DNA of 64,000 bases from an uncultured Flavobacteriaceae bacterium (GCA_947502975.1 CANNBV010000003.1:186001-250000), one strand, 5' to 3'; counted from the first letter of the stretch, positions 26,982 through 36,748 are shown. The notes: a model not told the origin generated them from the sequence alone. Translations and numbers: made by a program.

Positions 26982-27621
26982 TTCTTTTTTTCTTTTTTAA
27001 ATTAAAACGGAAGCCATATTGTAAATTGAAAGTTGGTAAATTTCCAGCATTATAAGGTGTTCGTAACATGAAGTTTATATTAAAATATCTACCAGTAATT
27101 TTTTTTCCTGGTCGTTGTTTACCAATGCCAACAGAAAGCGATGGTGCATAGTAGCTTCTACCAGGAAGAAATACCTTTTCTACATTATTACCATTTACTT
27201 CATAAGTTTCAGGAAGGAACGAGCGATAGTATCCAAAAGGGTTAAATTCAATACTAAATTGCTTACCCTTTTTGTTTGTTCGCCGCCAAGTAATTCCTAC
27301 GTTAGTAAAGATTCCTGTATCTGTTGAAGTCGAGAAATTTGTAGTGAAGCCTAAATTACCATTTAAAAGGAATTGGTGTGTGTTGCTCCTTTCCTCACCT
27401 CTTCTGTTTTTAGTTTTAATAGTTTCTTTTAGGACATATTCAGCACCAAAATTTAAGCCGTTGTTCCAAAATATACTTCCTGAATAGGCAACTTTAAATT
27501 CTGTTCTTTCTAAAAAAGATTTTGAGGAAAGGTTAGGTGGTTTTTTAGTTGGTTCAATGTTTTGTGTAAATGCAGTTTTCGTGAAGACTACTAAACATAG
27601 CGTGCATAGTTTTAATTTCAT
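26965..27621 (-). CDS. Putative outer-membrane beta-barrel-like protein
   Basis: This 218-residue protein has a signal peptide (about residues 1-19, ending TAFTQ) and alternating polar/aromatic strands: EFKVAYSGSIFWNNGLNFGAEY, GNLGFTTNFS, FNPFGYYRSF and a last strand FNLQYGFRFNL. This suggests a small outer-membrane barrel. It overlaps the hydrolase lipoprotein start by 17 bases, so the two are translationally linked. No family is recognised with confidence. Confidence 0.6.
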   Translation of the reverse strand: MKLKLCTLCLVVFTKTAFTQNIEPTKKPPNLSSKSFLERTEFKVAYSGSIFWNNGLNFGAEYVLKETIKTKNRRGEERSNTHQFLLNGNLGFTTNFSTSTDTGIFTNVGITWRRTNKKGKQFSIEFNPFGYYRSFLPETYEVNGNNVEKVFLPGRSYYAPSLSVGIGKQRPGKKITGRYFNINFMLRTPYNAGNLPTFNLQYGFRFNLKKKKRNEEIN

Positions 27622-27764
27622 AAATATAAGTTATTGATTGAAGGGGGTAAAACTATCTCTATAACTTATTTTTCTCTGTTAAAGTATGTCTAATTAATAA
27701 TTAATGAAATCACAAAAGACTGGGTGTTTTAGAGGTATTATGATAAATTAACTTAATGAAACGT

Positions 27765-29048
27765 TTAGTTTTTTGGGAATTTAGTGGGGAATTCAAAAAT
27801 TTCTAAATCAAAATATGGAACAGCTGCTAGTACATGATCAAATATATCAGCCATCACATATTCGTAATTTACCCATCGTTTATCGCTACTAAAAGCATAG
27901 ATTTCTATAGGCAAACCTTCTGAAGTTGGAGCCAATTGACGCACCATAATTGTCATATCTTTATTTATAGCCGAATGGTTTTCAATGTATTCCTGAACAT
28001 ACTTTCTAAAAACTCCAATATTAGTAAGATTTCTTCCATTTAAAGGTATCTCTTTATTTATGTCATTTGAAGTATTGAAAGTTGAGATGTCTTTTTGACT
28101 TGCTTCTAAATATGGTTTTATCAAATCAATTTTCTTAAGTGATTCTATATCAATATCAGAAAGGCATTTAATAGTATCTTGCTTGATATTTAGAGAGCGT
28201 TTTATTCGTCTTCCGTCAGAATTAGTCATACCTCTCCAATTCTTAAAAGATTCTGAAATTAAAGCATAAGTCGGAATGGTAGTGATGGTTTTATCAAAGT
28301 TTTGAACTTTTACTGTAGCCAGTGTAATTTCAATAACATCGCCATCTGCACCGTATTTTTCAAAAGTTATCCAGTCTCCAATACGAACCATATCGTTAAT
28401 AGATACTTGAATGCTAGCAACAAAGCCAAGTATAGTGTCTTTAAAAACTAAAATAATTACTGCTGAAATAGCGCCTAAGCCTGTGAGGAATTTTAAAAAT
28501 GGTATACCAGTAATAATGGCGATTGCAGACATAATACCTCCCAACCATGCAAAAATCATAAATACCTGGATATAGCTATCTATTGGTTTGTCTTTGAGTC
28601 TAGGTAGCGTTTTTAGGTAATCTTTTACTGTATTTAGTAAGCTTCTTGCAATCCACAAGGTTAATACTATGGCAAAAACCTTCAATCCTTTTTCTACAAT
28701 AATTTCAAAGTTATAGAAGTCAGCTAATACATCAGGCACAAATTCTAAAGCAATTAAAAGCGGAACAATATGTGCTATATTTCTAGGCACTTTATTTGAG
28801 ATTAGAAGATCATCAAAGTTTGTTTTAGAACGTTTAGCAAATTGGGTAAACGCACCAATTAAAATTTTCCTTATGATAACGTCTACAATAAAAATGATAA
28901 TGAGTAAACCTACAAGAAGAATAATCATGTTAAGGTATTCAGCAGCTTGTTCAGAAACTCCATATTCTATAAGCTTATCAAAAACCCAATGTTTTAATGT
29001 AGTAGCCTTTTCAGAGGTGATATTTATAGTGTCCTCAGATTGTATCAT
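27765..29048 (-). CDS. MscS-family mechanosensitive channel
   Basis: This 427-residue membrane protein has four to five N-terminal helices (about residues 35-60, 105-125 and 145-195) and the MscS pore-lining/beta-domain signature: GLGAISAVIILVFKDTILGF, then SINDMVRIGDWITFEKYGADGDV and TIPTYALISESFKNW. A long C-terminal cytoplasmic domain is typical of the YbdG-like branch. The start overlaps the preceding DUF3817 gene by four bases. Confidence 0.93.
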   Translation of the reverse strand: MIQSEDTINITSEKATTLKHWVFDKLIEYGVSEQAAEYLNMIILLVGLLIIIFIVDVIIRKILIGAFTQFAKRSKTNFDDLLISNKVPRNIAHIVPLLIALEFVPDVLADFYNFEIIVEKGLKVFAIVLTLWIARSLLNTVKDYLKTLPRLKDKPIDSYIQVFMIFAWLGGIMSAIAIITGIPFLKFLTGLGAISAVIILVFKDTILGFVASIQVSINDMVRIGDWITFEKYGADGDVIEITLATVKVQNFDKTITTIPTYALISESFKNWRGMTNSDGRRIKRSLNIKQDTIKCLSDIDIESLKKIDLIKPYLEASQKDISTFNTSNDINKEIPLNGRNLTNIGVFRKYVQEYIENHSAINKDMTIMVRQLAPTSEGLPIEIYAFSSDKRWVNYEYVMADIFDHVLAAVPYFDLEIFEFPTKFPKN

Positions 29049-29341
29049 TTAGCAATTTTTAAATATTTTCTATCAATATAAAATGTACCAAAAGGAATAA
29101 TTGCAGCTAAAAGTATCATACTGAAAGTTTTATTATCCCATTTGAATTCTGGCTTTATAAGTATTGCAATAGCTATATAGGCCACAAATAATAAACCGTG
29201 AGGCATTCCCAACAATTTCACATATTGCTCATCGTTTCCTATGTATTTAATAGGCATTGCAACAAATAACAAAAGCAGATATGAAACCCCTTCTAAAAAG
29301 GCAACTATTCTAAAAATATTTATGAATGAAAACATAGTCAT
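29045..29341 (-). CDS. DUF3817 membrane protein
   Basis: The 98-residue protein has three membrane helices and the DUF3817 pattern: RIVAFLEGVSYLLLLFVAMPIKY, then VKLLGMPHGLLFVAYI. The function of the family is unknown. It is joined to the MscS channel gene by an ATGA overlap, suggesting shared expression. Confidence 0.85.
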   Translation of the reverse strand: MTMFSFINIFRIVAFLEGVSYLLLLFVAMPIKYIGNDEQYVKLLGMPHGLLFVAYIAIAILIKPEFKWDNKTFSMILLAAIIPFGTFYIDRKYLKIAK

Positions 29342-29398
29342 TTATTTTCTGCAAAAGTAGAACAGAACAACAACAAAATACTATGATTTAAGATTTTT

Positions 29399-30016
29399 TT
29401 ACAATGCGTTAAAAATAACGATTCCATAAATTACAAAGCGTAATAAACGTAAAGTTCCAAACAGTGCTACAACTTTAAATGGGAACTTAATAATACCCGC
29501 AGCAATACACGATATAGAAAAGGGAAGTGGAAGTAATGCACCTACAATAATTAAAAATCCACCCCATTTTCTAGAGTTTTTTAATTGTTTTTGCATTTTT
29601 ATTTCTAGATAATTGTGGACAGAAGGGATTTTAGTAATCATTCTTCCCATATGATATGCTAATAAGCCTGCAGAATAGGATAGTATAGCTAAGATACTTA
29701 AATAGCCCCAAGGATTTGGCATTTTCCCTGACCAAGCGATAAATATTTCAGGTGGAATTAGCCCTAATAATGTTTCAGAAACAAAGAAAAAACTTAGCAC
29801 ACCTTGTGAAGGTAATATCTCTGTTAACTTGATTAAAGCATCATTGATATTAAAAAAATGATTTATAGTGTAGATCGCTATTACTGCGCCAATAATATAT
29901 GGTAAAGCCTTTTTTACTGCTTGCCATACAAACGTGTAGAAACCAGTATAACTATAATACTGATGTAGTAATTGAAATCGGGATTTACCGTTTTTAACTT
30001 TAGGTTTCGGTTTCAT
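29399..30016 (-). CDS. VTT-domain (DedA/YqaA-type) membrane protein
   Basis: The 205-residue protein has about five hydrophobic segments and the VTT-domain landmarks SETLLGLIPPEIFIAWSG and GALLPLPFSISCIAAGIIKFPF. This fold is found in DedA-type transporters and lipid scramblases. The exact substrate cannot be read. It lies between the MscS group and the end of the thr operon. Confidence 0.8.
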   Translation of the reverse strand: MKPKPKVKNGKSRFQLLHQYYSYTGFYTFVWQAVKKALPYIIGAVIAIYTINHFFNINDALIKLTEILPSQGVLSFFFVSETLLGLIPPEIFIAWSGKMPNPWGYLSILAILSYSAGLLAYHMGRMITKIPSVHNYLEIKMQKQLKNSRKWGGFLIIVGALLPLPFSISCIAAGIIKFPFKVVALFGTLRLLRFVIYGIVIFNAL

Positions 30017-30082
30017 TTCTTTAATTCAAGGCTAACAAATATAGCTTTGAATTGTAAAATTTAAAAATATTAAGTGTTAATT

Positions 30083-30121
30083 AGTGATTATTTAACTTTT
30101 CATCGATGAAATATAATCACT
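30083..30121 (-). terminator. Nested hairpin at the end of thrC
   Basis: AGTGATTAT (30083-30091) pairs with ATAATCACT (30113-30121), enclosing a perfect 14-base palindrome, TTTCATCGATGAAA (30098-30111). The structure overlaps the thrC stop codon. There is no long T-run on the minus strand, so its role as a terminator is likely but not certain. Confidence 0.45.
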
Positions 30122-31409
30122 GTAACAAAAAATTCTTCAAATTTTCATAATCAGAAATAATGGTAGAAACCTTTTCTTTTCCCATTACAGATTGAATTTG
30201 CCTAGGTAATGGTTGTTCTTGCTTTACAACATCTTCGACTACATCCAAGAATTTAGTTGGATGTGCCGTTTCCAAGAATACACAATGTGCATTGGGGTTA
30301 TCGTTTAAATAAGATTTACAGCCTAAATATCCAACTGCCCCATGAGGATCTGCAACATAATTGTAGTTATTATAAATCTCCAACATGGCATCTTTAGTTT
30401 CTTCATCTGTAAAACTGTAGGAAGATATGTTTTCTTTTAGAACTTCAAACTGATTTTTATAAATCTCTTGAATACGAATAAAGTTACTTGGTGCACCCAC
30501 GTCCATAGCATTACTTATGGTCTGAATGGATGGCTTTGGCTCGTATAATTGAGAGATTAGATAACGTGTTACCACATTATTCATATTATTTGAAGCTACA
30601 AAATGCTTAATGGGTAATCCCAATTTTTGTGCCATCATACCTGCACATATATTTCCAAAGTTCCCACTAGGAACGGAAAAGACAATATCATCATGTTGTT
30701 TATGCAATTGTTTGTATGCAAACATAAAATAGAAGAGTTGTGGTAACCAACGTGCTACATTTATAGAGTTTGCAGATGTTAACTGCATTTTACTGGTCAA
30801 TTCCTCGTCAAGAAATGCAGTTTTTACCATCGCTTGGCAATCATCAAATGTACCATTAACCTCAAGAGCTTTTATATTTTTACCAAGTGTAGTTAATTGC
30901 TTTTCTTGAATATCACTTACTTTTCCGCTCGGATAGAGTATGACAACATTTACACCTTTGACACCTAAAAACCCATTAGCTACGGCACCTCCAGTATCTC
31001 CAGATGTAGCTACTAAAACGGTAACTTCTCTATCATTATTTTGATTGAAATACCCAAGGCAACGTGCCATAAAACGTGCTCCAACATCTTTAAATGCCAT
31101 AGTTGGACCATGAAACAACTCAAGTGTAGAAATATTATCATTTAGCTTTACTACAGGAAAATCAAAAGACAATGTTTCTTCAACTATCGTTTTTAAAATG
31201 TCTTCAGGAATTTCAGAAGACACAAATTGTTTGATGGCTTCAAAAGCAATTTCTGAATAAGACAAATTATCAAAATTATCCCAAAACGATTGCGGTAAAG
31301 GCGTAATGCTTTCTGGAAAGTATAATCCTTTGTCAGGCGCCAATCCTTTGATTACAGCATTTTTAAATGATGAATTTGGTGCTTTTTTATTTAATGAATA
31401 GTAGTGCAT
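30117..31409 (-). CDS. thrC: Threonine synthase (ThrC)
   Basis: ThrC is the PLP enzyme converting O-phosphohomoserine to threonine. The 430-residue protein begins YYSLNKKAPNSSFKNAV. The PLP lysine is K107 in ELFHGPTMAFKDVGARFM, followed by VATSGDTGGAVANGF and VPSGNFGNICAGM. It follows thrB by two bases and closes the thrA-B-C operon. Confidence 0.97.
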   Translation of the reverse strand: MHYYSLNKKAPNSSFKNAVIKGLAPDKGLYFPESITPLPQSFWDNFDNLSYSEIAFEAIKQFVSSEIPEDILKTIVEETLSFDFPVVKLNDNISTLELFHGPTMAFKDVGARFMARCLGYFNQNNDREVTVLVATSGDTGGAVANGFLGVKGVNVVILYPSGKVSDIQEKQLTTLGKNIKALEVNGTFDDCQAMVKTAFLDEELTSKMQLTSANSINVARWLPQLFYFMFAYKQLHKQHDDIVFSVPSGNFGNICAGMMAQKLGLPIKHFVASNNMNNVVTRYLISQLYEPKPSIQTISNAMDVGAPSNFIRIQEIYKNQFEVLKENISSYSFTDEETKDAMLEIYNNYNYVADPHGAVGYLGCKSYLNDNPNAHCVFLETAHPTKFLDVVEDVVKQEQPLPRQIQSVMGKEKVSTIISDYENLKNFLLQ

Positions 31410-31411
31410 TC

Positions 31412-32335
31412 TTAATTTAATATTTTAACACCTTCAGTGTTAATTTTTGATACATGAATGTCAAAATCTATATCTGTTACGGTATATATGTTTTGCATTA
31501 CTTCTTTTATCTTTTCTGCTTGTTCTTGTCCTTTACTTAAAGTGAAAATGGAAGGGCCAGAACCAGAAATACCTGCGCCTAAAGCTCCAGCATCTATTGA
31601 AGCCGTTTTAACTTTGTCAAATAAAGGAATCAATTTACTTCTATGTGGTTCGACAACTACATCATTTAAAGAACTTTTAATCAAATCGTAATCACCAGTG
31701 TGAAGTGCATGTATTAAACTTCCTAAGTTTGCCCATTGTGTAATCGCATCACTTAAATCCACTTGCTTAGGGAGTATAGCTCTAGATTCTGATGTTTTTA
31801 TCTCAATCTGCGGATGAATAATAGTTGCATATAAGTCATCTGGAGTTGGTATTTCCAAAACTTGTAGTGGTGCTACACTTTTTACTAAGGTAAATCCTCC
31901 AAAAAGAGCAGGAGCAAGGTTATCAGCATGCTCACACTTACTTGCTAGAGCTTCTCCTTTTATGGCAAACTCTGTTAATTGTGTTTTATCAAATGGCCTT
32001 CCAATGAGTTCATTCATACCAAAAACACTACCAACAGCACTTGCTGCGCTACTACCAATTCCGCTACCAGGTTTTATGTTTTTATAGATTTCAATTTCAA
32101 ACCCGAAATCAACATCTAAAGTATCATACATTGCTAATGCAGAAACTCCAGCAACGTTTAATTCAGTTTTATATGGTAAATCAAAACCTTCAATATGAGT
32201 AATAAAAATTCCTTTTTTATCGATTTTTCGAATTACCATTTCGTCACCCACATTATCAAGGCAAAAACCCATAACATCAAAGCCGCAAGATACATTTGCC
32301 ACTGTTGCTGGTGAAAATATTTTTATTTCGTTCAT
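31412..32335 (-). CDS. thrB: Homoserine kinase (ThrB)
   Basis: This 307-residue GHMP kinase phosphorylates homoserine. It has IKIFSPATVANVSCGFD at the N-terminus, the ATP-binding loop PGSGIGSSAASAVG, and the C-terminal GAGISGSGPSIF. I place the start at the ATG ending at 32335 because the family pattern begins immediately after it. A longer frame from 32401, just after the thrA stop, adds 22 residues with no family similarity; it cannot be excluded. Confidence 0.95.
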   Translation of the reverse strand: MNEIKIFSPATVANVSCGFDVMGFCLDNVGDEMVIRKIDKKGIFITHIEGFDLPYKTELNVAGVSALAMYDTLDVDFGFEIEIYKNIKPGSGIGSSAASAVGSVFGMNELIGRPFDKTQLTEFAIKGEALASKCEHADNLAPALFGGFTLVKSVAPLQVLEIPTPDDLYATIIHPQIEIKTSESRAILPKQVDLSDAITQWANLGSLIHALHTGDYDLIKSSLNDVVVEPHRSKLIPLFDKVKTASIDAGALGAGISGSGPSIFTLSKGQEQAEKIKEVMQNIYTVTDIDFDIHVSKINTEGVKILN

Positions 32336-32406
32336 TTTATCTATTAAATAGCCCTCGGCTGCACTACTGCAGGAAATAGAACTTTCTTTGTGTAATTCCA
32401 TTATAA

Positions 32407-34851
32407 TTAATCGTTACCTAACCTGATAATATCGGCAAATAATCCTGAAGCGGTAACATCTGCTCCAGCACCAGCACCTTTAATTATCATAGGTTGTTGC
32501 GAATAGCGCTCAGTGTAAAACATGACAATATTATCACTACCCTCTAAATTGTAAAATGGATGTCCCTCTGGAATTTCCTGTAAGCTAACACTTGCCTTAC
32601 CATTATCAAATTTAGCAACATATTTTAACTGACAATTATTTGACTTAGCAGAAGCATATAAACTTTGGTAATGTGCTTCATCAGCAATTAGTGTCTTATA
32701 AAATTCCTCTACGGTACCGCTTTCTATACCGGAAGGCGATAAAAACGATGTGTTTGCAATATCTTCTAAATTCATTTCTACACCACTTTCTCTAGCCAAA
32801 ATTAAAATCTTGCGAGCCACATCTACGCCACTTAAATCTATTCTTGGGTCTGGTTCTGTATAACCTTCGGCTCCAGCTTGTTTTACAACATCATAAAATT
32901 TAGTTGAATCATCAAAATTATTAAAGACAAAGTTTAAGCTTCCAGATAATACTGCTTGAATAGAGGTGACCTTATCACCTGATGCCACCAAATTATTTAA
33001 AGTATCTATTATTGGCAAACCTGCACCTACATTAGTTTCAAATAAAAATGGCGCATTATACTTAAGTGATAATCGCTTCAATTCTTTATAATTGGAAAAA
33101 TCACTTGAACATGCAATTTTATTACATGCAACAACTGCAATACTTTCACGTAAATATTTTTCATAAAGCCCGGCTACTTCAGTATTCGCAGTTACATCAA
33201 CAAAAATACTATTGCGTAAATTAAAAGCTTTGGCTTTTTCGAAGAAGCCATCTAGTGATGCAGTTTCTCCATCATTTAAAGCGGATTTCCAATCTTTTAA
33301 ATTTAATCCAGAATTATCAAAAACCATTTTACGAGAATTAGATAATCCAACTACCCGAAGATTGATTTTTAAATTTTCTTTTAAGTATTTTTTCTGTTGC
33401 TTTATTTGTTCAACCAAGCGCTCACCAACATTTCCAACACCAGTAATAAAAACATTAAGTTGTTTTGTAATGCTTTCAAAAAATTCTTCGTGTAATGTGT
33501 TTAATGCTTTTTTAACGTCATTTTCTTCAATTACTATTGAAATGTTTTTTTCTGAAGCACCTTGCGCAATAGCCCTAATATTGATATTGTTTTTTCCTAA
33601 GGAAGAAAACATTTTACCACTAATACCCTGATGGTTCTTCATGTTATCACCAACCAAAGCTACAATGGACAAATTAGTTTCTACAAGTATTGGGTCTATC
33701 TTATGAAGCGCAATTTCATTTTCAAAAGTGATATCAATTGCAGTTTTCGCAATTTCAACATCTTTTTCTTCAATACCTAAACATATAGAATGTTCTGATG
33801 ACGCTTGAGTAATTAAAATGATATTAATTTTTTCGTTAGAAAGTGTTTCAAATAAACGTTTAGAAAAGCCTGGAATACCAACCATTCCGCTACCTTGTAA
33901 AGTTAACAATGCTATGTTTGAGATGTTACTGATACCTTTTACTGGATTATTAGTAACCTCAGAACTATTAGAGATTATAGTGCCAACCGCTTCAGGCTCC
34001 ATTGTATTTTTAATGTGAATGGGAATATCTAAATCCAAAACAGGTTGCACAGTTGGTGGATATAAAACTTTAGCTCCAAAATGTGATAATTCCATAGCTT
34101 CTTGATACGAAATGCTTTGTATCGGTCGGGCTTGTTTTACCAATTTAGGGTTAGTAGTAAACATACCACTTACGTCTGTCCAAATTTCTAATTGCTCTAC
34201 ATTTAAAGACGCAGCAACAATGGCAGCAGTAAAATCTGAACCTCCACGACCTAATGTGGTTTGCTCTCCAAATGATGAATTTGCAATAAACCCAGGAAGT
34301 ATGGTTATATTCTCTTTAGCAGTATTAAAATATACTTTAAGATTTGAATTAGTAACATTATAGTCAACCTCAGCCTTTGTAAAGTTTGAATTTGTAACTA
34401 CTAATTCCTGAGAATTTTTTCTATTTGCAGATAAGCCTCTATTTTTCATTGTTTCGGCAATGATAAATGAGGATAATAATTCTCCAAAACTTACTAATTT
34501 GTCTGATGTTTTAGGGGATATTTCATTAATTAAGAAAATGCCATCCAATAAACTACCAAGCTCATTAAGTTTTTCTTCAGCATACTCTAAAATAGAACCA
34601 TTATTTTTTGGATTTAACTCTTCAATAATTGTTATGTGAGTATTTTTTATAAGTTCAAGAGTATCTTTAAAGCTATTATCTTTACTACGGGCTTGGCTAC
34701 CGGCTAACAATAATTTATCGGTTATACCACCAACAGCAGAAACCACACAAATTACTTTATTGTCTTGTGCATAAGCATCTAAAATGCTAATGACTTTATT
34801 TATATTTTTTGAAGAACCTACAGAAGTTCCTCCGAATTTTAAAACCTTCAT
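32407..34851 (-). CDS. thrA: Bifunctional aspartate kinase / homoserine dehydrogenase (ThrA)
   Basis: This 814-residue fusion has an N-terminal aspartokinase (MKVLKFGGTSVGSS, later TTLGRGGSDFTAA), two ACT regulatory domains (about residues 310-460) and a homoserine dehydrogenase. The dehydrogenase has the NAD(P) motif FITGVGNVGERLV and the catalytic region GLPIIDTLNNLVASGD with EPDPRIDLSGVDVARK. It catalyses the first and third steps of the aspartate pathway. It is the first structural gene of the thr operon, preceded by the leader peptide. Confidence 0.97.
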   Translation of the reverse strand: MKVLKFGGTSVGSSKNINKVISILDAYAQDNKVICVVSAVGGITDKLLLAGSQARSKDNSFKDTLELIKNTHITIIEELNPKNNGSILEYAEEKLNELGSLLDGIFLINEISPKTSDKLVSFGELLSSFIIAETMKNRGLSANRKNSQELVVTNSNFTKAEVDYNVTNSNLKVYFNTAKENITILPGFIANSSFGEQTTLGRGGSDFTAAIVAASLNVEQLEIWTDVSGMFTTNPKLVKQARPIQSISYQEAMELSHFGAKVLYPPTVQPVLDLDIPIHIKNTMEPEAVGTIISNSSEVTNNPVKGISNISNIALLTLQGSGMVGIPGFSKRLFETLSNEKINIILITQASSEHSICLGIEEKDVEIAKTAIDITFENEIALHKIDPILVETNLSIVALVGDNMKNHQGISGKMFSSLGKNNINIRAIAQGASEKNISIVIEENDVKKALNTLHEEFFESITKQLNVFITGVGNVGERLVEQIKQQKKYLKENLKINLRVVGLSNSRKMVFDNSGLNLKDWKSALNDGETASLDGFFEKAKAFNLRNSIFVDVTANTEVAGLYEKYLRESIAVVACNKIACSSDFSNYKELKRLSLKYNAPFLFETNVGAGLPIIDTLNNLVASGDKVTSIQAVLSGSLNFVFNNFDDSTKFYDVVKQAGAEGYTEPDPRIDLSGVDVARKILILARESGVEMNLEDIANTSFLSPSGIESGTVEEFYKTLIADEAHYQSLYASAKSNNCQLKYVAKFDNGKASVSLQEIPEGHPFYNLEGSDNIVMFYTERYSQQPMIIKGAGAGADVTASGLFADIIRLGND

Positions 34852-34890
34852 TTAGAAATGAATTGAAATTTAAACGTAAAATTTGAAAAT

Positions 34891-34968
34891 TTGTAATTGT
34901 AGAAATTACAAGAAAAGCCTGAATAATATATAACTAATAACCCCAAAGGGTTGTTGTATTTGTAATTT
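34891..34968 (-). promoter_or_regulatory. Alternative RNA pairings between thr leader peptide and thrA
   Basis: On the minus strand three segments can be paired two ways. Segment 1 (34968-34960, AAATTACAA, within the Thr codons) pairs with segment 2 (34911-34903, TTGTAATTT), 9 base pairs. Segment 2 also pairs with segment 3 (34898-34891, AATTACAA), 8 base pairs. They are mutually exclusive. All are A/T-rich, and there is no strong terminator stem, so which form blocks thrA expression is unclear. Confidence 0.5.
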
Positions 34969-35035
34969 TAGCAAAAATAGATGTAGTGTTTGCAGAACAC
35001 ACAGATAAAGTTATATTTCGGCTTAATTGAATCAT
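34934..35035 (-). CDS. thr operon leader peptide
   Basis: This 33-codon ORF starts with ATG and ends with TAG, 82 bases before thrA. Seven residues are threonine, including the run ITNTTTLWGY at the C-terminus (four Thr in five codons) and an earlier NTT. This is what a threonine-sensing attenuation leader looks like, and it sits in the 334-base gap upstream of thrA. A TACTTTTG promoter element lies 20 bases upstream of its ATG. Confidence 0.85.
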   Translation of the reverse strand: MIQLSRNITLSVCSANTTSIFAKITNTTTLWGY

Positions 35036-35055
35036 TTTCGTTATATAAAACATTT

Positions 35056-35089
35056 CAAAAGTATTACTTTTAGCCTAATAAAAAAACAA
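35056..35089 (-). promoter_or_regulatory. Promoter of the thr leader and operon
   Basis: On the minus strand TACTTTTG (35063-35056) matches the Bacteroidota -7 consensus exactly. TTG at 35089-35087 is 23 bases upstream, slightly longer than usual spacing. Confidence 0.55.
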
Positions 35090-35185
35090 AAACTATTTTT
35101 TTGCAATATTCTTACAATCGGTAAATTTTCGTTTAAAAAAAACGAGGAATACCCTTAAGAATTGAAAAATCAATAATACAGATTT

Positions 35186-36748
35186 ATGAAGATATTTTCT
35201 AAGGAGCAGATATATTTAGGTGATAAACTTACCGCAGAGCGACAAAACATTACATCAACGGAATTAATGGAGCGTGCTGGTACTCAAATTTTTAATTGGA
35301 TGCATATGCGAATGCAAGGTGCCCAAGTACCTGTTCATGTGTTTTGTGGTATAGGAAATAATGGAGGAGATGGTTTAGTTTTGGCTCGACATTTGGTAAC
35401 GCATGGCTATAATGTTCATACCTATGTTGTTAATTATAGTGATAAACGTTCTAAGGATTTTTTAATTAATTACGATCGCATTAAAAACACAACTAAAAAG
35501 TGGCCTACACTTTTAAAATGTACTGAAGATTTTCCAGAAATACATCCCAATGATATTATTGTTGATGCCGTTTTCGGTATTGGTCTGAACAGACCTGTGG
35601 ATGACTGGGTAAAAAAATTATTTCAACATTTTAGAGCAACTAAGGCATTCACCATGTCTATTGATATTCCTTCAGGGTTATATACTGATAAAGCAGTTGA
35701 AGACCCAGAAGCTATAGTATATGCTGGTTTTACGTTGAGTTTTGCCTCTCCTAAATTGGTGTTTTTTCTACCCGAAACGGCAAAATATACAGTGCAGTGG
35801 GAAATACTTGATATTGGTTTAGATCCTGAATATTTATACACAACTGAAACTGAAGTACAACTTATTGGAAAACATGAAGTACTACCCAACTATATGCCTA
35901 GAGATAAGTTTTCACACAAGGGGCAATTTGGGCATGCTTTAATAGTAGGAGGTAGCTATGGGAAAATTGGGGCAGTAATTTTAGCAGCTAGAGCAGTATT
36001 ATCTGCTGGAGCAGGCTTAGTATCTGCTTATGTACCAAAATGCGGTTATGTACCTTTACAAACAGCGTTTCCTGAAGCTATGGTAATTACTGATGAAGAT
36101 GAAAACATAGTTACTAATATAAATTTTGAAATTGAGCCTACAGTAGTTGGTTTTGGAGTAGGTTTAGGGACTGATTCAAAAACCATTTCAGCCATAGAAA
36201 CCTTATTAAAGTCTAATGAACCTCCTTTGGTAATTGATGCGGATGGCTTAAATATTCTAGCTAAAAAGAAGACACTTTTAAAACTCTTACCAGAGCATAC
36301 AATTTTAACACCACATCCTAAAGAATTAGAGCGCTTAATTGGGAGTTGGAAAAATGATTTTGATAAGCTTAAGAAAGTGAAAGCATTTTCAAAAAAATAC
36401 AAGTTAATAATTGTAATAAAAGGTGCAAACACGATTACCGTTTTTGATGAAAAACTATTTATAAATACTACAGGAAATCCAGGCTTATCAACCGCAGGAA
36501 GTGGCGATGTACTCACTGGAATTATAACTGGTTTGATTTCACAAGAGTATCATCCTTCTGTAGCAGCAATATTTGGAGTATACTTACATGGAAAGTCTGC
36601 TGATATTGCTGTGGAAGATTTTGGATATCAGAGCTTGATTGCAAGCCATGTGATAGATTATTTGGGAGAGGCATATATAGATTTATTTAAACAGCCTGAA
36701 CAACCACCACAACAGCAAGAGAATCAAGAAGAAACTCAAAAGCAATAA
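35186..36748 (+). CDS. nnrD: Bifunctional NAD(P)HX epimerase / ADP-dependent dehydratase
   Basis: The 520-residue fusion repairs hydrated NAD(P)H. The N-terminal epimerase domain (about residues 1-215) contains VFCGIGNNGGDGLVLARHL and DAVFGIGLNRPV. The C-terminal dehydratase (about 225-500) contains HALIVGGSYGKIGAVILAAR, ILTPHPKELERLIG and the signature NPGLSTAGSGDVLTGIITGL. A Gln/Glu-rich tail ends the protein. It is divergent from thrA and followed by a strong terminator. Confidence 0.95.
   Translation: MKIFSKEQIYLGDKLTAERQNITSTELMERAGTQIFNWMHMRMQGAQVPVHVFCGIGNNGGDGLVLARHLVTHGYNVHTYVVNYSDKRSKDFLINYDRIKNTTKKWPTLLKCTEDFPEIHPNDIIVDAVFGIGLNRPVDDWVKKLFQHFRATKAFTMSIDIPSGLYTDKAVEDPEAIVYAGFTLSFASPKLVFFLPETAKYTVQWEILDIGLDPEYLYTTETEVQLIGKHEVLPNYMPRDKFSHKGQFGHALIVGGSYGKIGAVILAARAVLSAGAGLVSAYVPKCGYVPLQTAFPEAMVITDEDENIVTNINFEIEPTVVGFGVGLGTDSKTISAIETLLKSNEPPLVIDADGLNILAKKKTLLKLLPEHTILTPHPKELERLIGSWKNDFDKLKKVKAFSKKYKLIIVIKGANTITVFDEKLFINTTGNPGLSTAGSGDVLTGIITGLISQEYHPSVAAIFGVYLHGKSADIAVEDFGYQSLIASHVIDYLGEAYIDLFKQPEQPPQQQENQEETQKQ

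Noticed and set aside
32336-32401. 22-residue N-terminal extension of ThrB
   Set aside because: The extension has no similarity to homoserine kinase N-termini; the family pattern begins at the ATG ending at 32335.
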